7,635 nucleotides of DNA from NCBI GenBank assembly GCA_964465665.1, contig CAYXKM010000067.1, positions 1-7,635 on the forward strand. The letters are read 5' to 3'. A program made the translations under genes and the position numbers. Numbering within the stretch: the stretch's first letter is position 1; each line of letters opens with the position of its first letter. A model generated the notes under the pieces. It had not been told where the DNA came from. It was given only the letters and a program-made list of their open reading frames with translations, and made no database searches. Origin of the DNA: JAKEGN01 sp964465665. Lineage in GTDB: Bacteria > Pseudomonadota > Gammaproteobacteria > Steroidobacterales > Woeseiaceae. This document shows positions 6,639 through 7,635 of this stretch, piece after piece.

Positions 6639-7635
6639 ATGTCAGACAAGATAGTCAGAGTGGGCGGTGTCGATGTTGCGGCCGGAAAATCGGCAACCGT
6701 GGATCTGCCGCTTGCCAATCTCTATACCCACACCAGCCTCACGATGCCGGTCCACGTCGTCAACGGACGACACAGCGGCCCGACATTTTTCATCACCTCG
6801 GCACTGCACGGGGACGAGCTGAACGGGGTCGAGATCATCAAGCGCCTGTTGAAACGCGTGCCGGCGAAATCGTTGCACGGATGCCTGCTGGCAATTCCTA
6901 TCGTCAATGTGTTCGGATTCCTTAACCAGTCGCGCTACCTGCCCGATCGCAGGGACCTGAACCGCTCTTTTCCCGGCCGCGAAACCGGTTCGATCGCAGC
7001 CCGTATCGCAAACCTCGTTGCGACCGAGATCGTCGCCCAATCGAACTACGGCATCGACCTGCACACGGGTGCGGTGAACCGCACCAACCTGCCGCAGATC
7101 CGCGCCGACCTGTCCAACGAGGGCACCGCCGCCATGGCCAACGCCTTTGGCGTGCCGGTGGTGATCAACTCGGTACTGGGCGAGGGCACCCTGCGGGAAG
7201 TGGCGGAAGCCCAGGGTATCCCGGTGATCACCTACGAAGCCGGCGAAGCCCTGCGTTTCGACGAGTCCTGCATTCGTGCCGGTGTCAAAGGCGTACTCAA
7301 CATTCTCCAGCACCTGGGCATGACCGGCGCCCGCCGCGCCAAGGTGCCCAGCGAGCCCTATATCGCCCGTTCCTCAAGCTGGGTGCGCGCCGAGCGCGAT
7401 GGCGTTTTCCTGCCGCTGGTGGCGCTGGGGGCCTGGATCAAGAAAGACGACCTGATCGGCCGTATCTCCAGCCCCTTTGGCGGCGATGACGTGAATATTC
7501 ACTCACCGGCCGCCGGTATCCTGGTGGGGCGCAACAACATGCCCCTGGTGAACGAAGGTGAGGCGCTTTATCACATTGCCCGCTTCGAGGAAGTCAGCGA
7601 AGTGGCGCAGTCGCTGGAAGTGTTCACCAACGATA
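6639..7635 (+). CDS. M14-family succinylglutamate desuccinylase/aspartoacylase-like protein, 3'-truncated
   Basis: The frame runs open to the right edge, giving 332 residues with the end missing; family members are only slightly longer. It belongs to the zinc carboxypeptidase-fold deacylases that hydrolyse N-acyl amino acids. Zinc ligands can be placed at H57 and E60 in HGDE and H142 in DLHTG. The substrate-binding DLNRSFPG is at 106-113 and the catalytic Glu is E200 in YEAGE. The C-terminal part is a small beta domain (about 245-320). Relatives annotated this way are often found near rimK-type genes, but that neighbourhood is outside the window, so the substrate is open. The ATG at 6639 lacks a clear Shine-Dalgarno; another ATG at 6628 is out of frame and stops at once. 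Codon use changes abruptly near 7080 (residue 148) although the protein continues normally. Confidence 0.9.
   Translation, partial: MSDKIVRVGGVDVAAGKSATVDLPLANLYTHTSLTMPVHVVNGRHSGPTFFITSALHGDELNGVEIIKRLLKRVPAKSLHGCLLAIPIVNVFGFLNQSRYLPDRRDLNRSFPGRETGSIAARIANLVATEIVAQSNYGIDLHTGAVNRTNLPQIRADLSNEGTAAMANAFGVPVVINSVLGEGTLREVAEAQGIPVITYEAGEALRFDESCIRAGVKGVLNILQHLGMTGARRAKVPSEPYIARSSSWVRAERDGVFLPLVALGAWIKKDDLIGRISSPFGGDDVNIHSPAAGILVGRNNMPLVNEGEALYHIARFEEVSEVAQSLEVFTND

Overview
The window reads as a moderately GC-rich proteobacterial chromosome, most likely gammaproteobacterial. That placement rests on the type VI secretion gene, the acetate-type Acs, the MgtE transporter and the M14 deacylase; no marker gene allows a finer one. 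Seven protein genes fill almost all of it, two of them cut by the window edges. No rRNA, tRNA, CRISPR array, insertion sequence or phage gene is visible, and no gene-free stretch exceeds 245 bp.

Layout, left to right. (1) 3-590, plus strand: the C-terminal part of a TagH-like type VI secretion FHA protein, probably the right edge of a T6SS cluster. (2) 3911-627, minus strand: a tight three-gene operon. A single-hotdog MaoC-like hydratase overlaps by ATGA a CitE/HpcH-HpaI-type acyl-CoA lyase, and 19 bp later comes an acetyl-CoA synthetase with all four acetate-pocket residues. (3) 3912-4156: a divergent control region with an 11-bp tandem repeat. (4) 4157-5077, plus strand: a Tat-signal aldo/keto reductase with an intact catalytic tetrad. 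(5) 6476-5121, minus strand: a 451-residue MgtE magnesium channel with a variant pore motif. (6) 6477-6638: a divergent control region with a 13-bp-period repeat and a small palindrome. (7) 6639 to the right edge, plus strand: an M14-family succinylglutamate desuccinylase/aspartoacylase-like protein.

The only clear functional unit is the operon in (2). Acs makes acetyl-CoA. The lyase family makes or breaks malyl-CoA-type esters of acetyl-CoA or propionyl-CoA with glyoxylate or pyruvate. The MaoC family hydrates or dehydrates the matching enoyl-CoA. Together they suggest a small acetate or C4/C5 dicarboxyl-CoA module, whose direction and substrate cannot be read from sequence.

The most unexpected signal is in the last gene. 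Its codon use changes sharply near position 7080 while the reading frame and protein family continue. This points to recombination within the gene or to an assembly join at a conserved stretch. No obviously new defence or mobile system was found.
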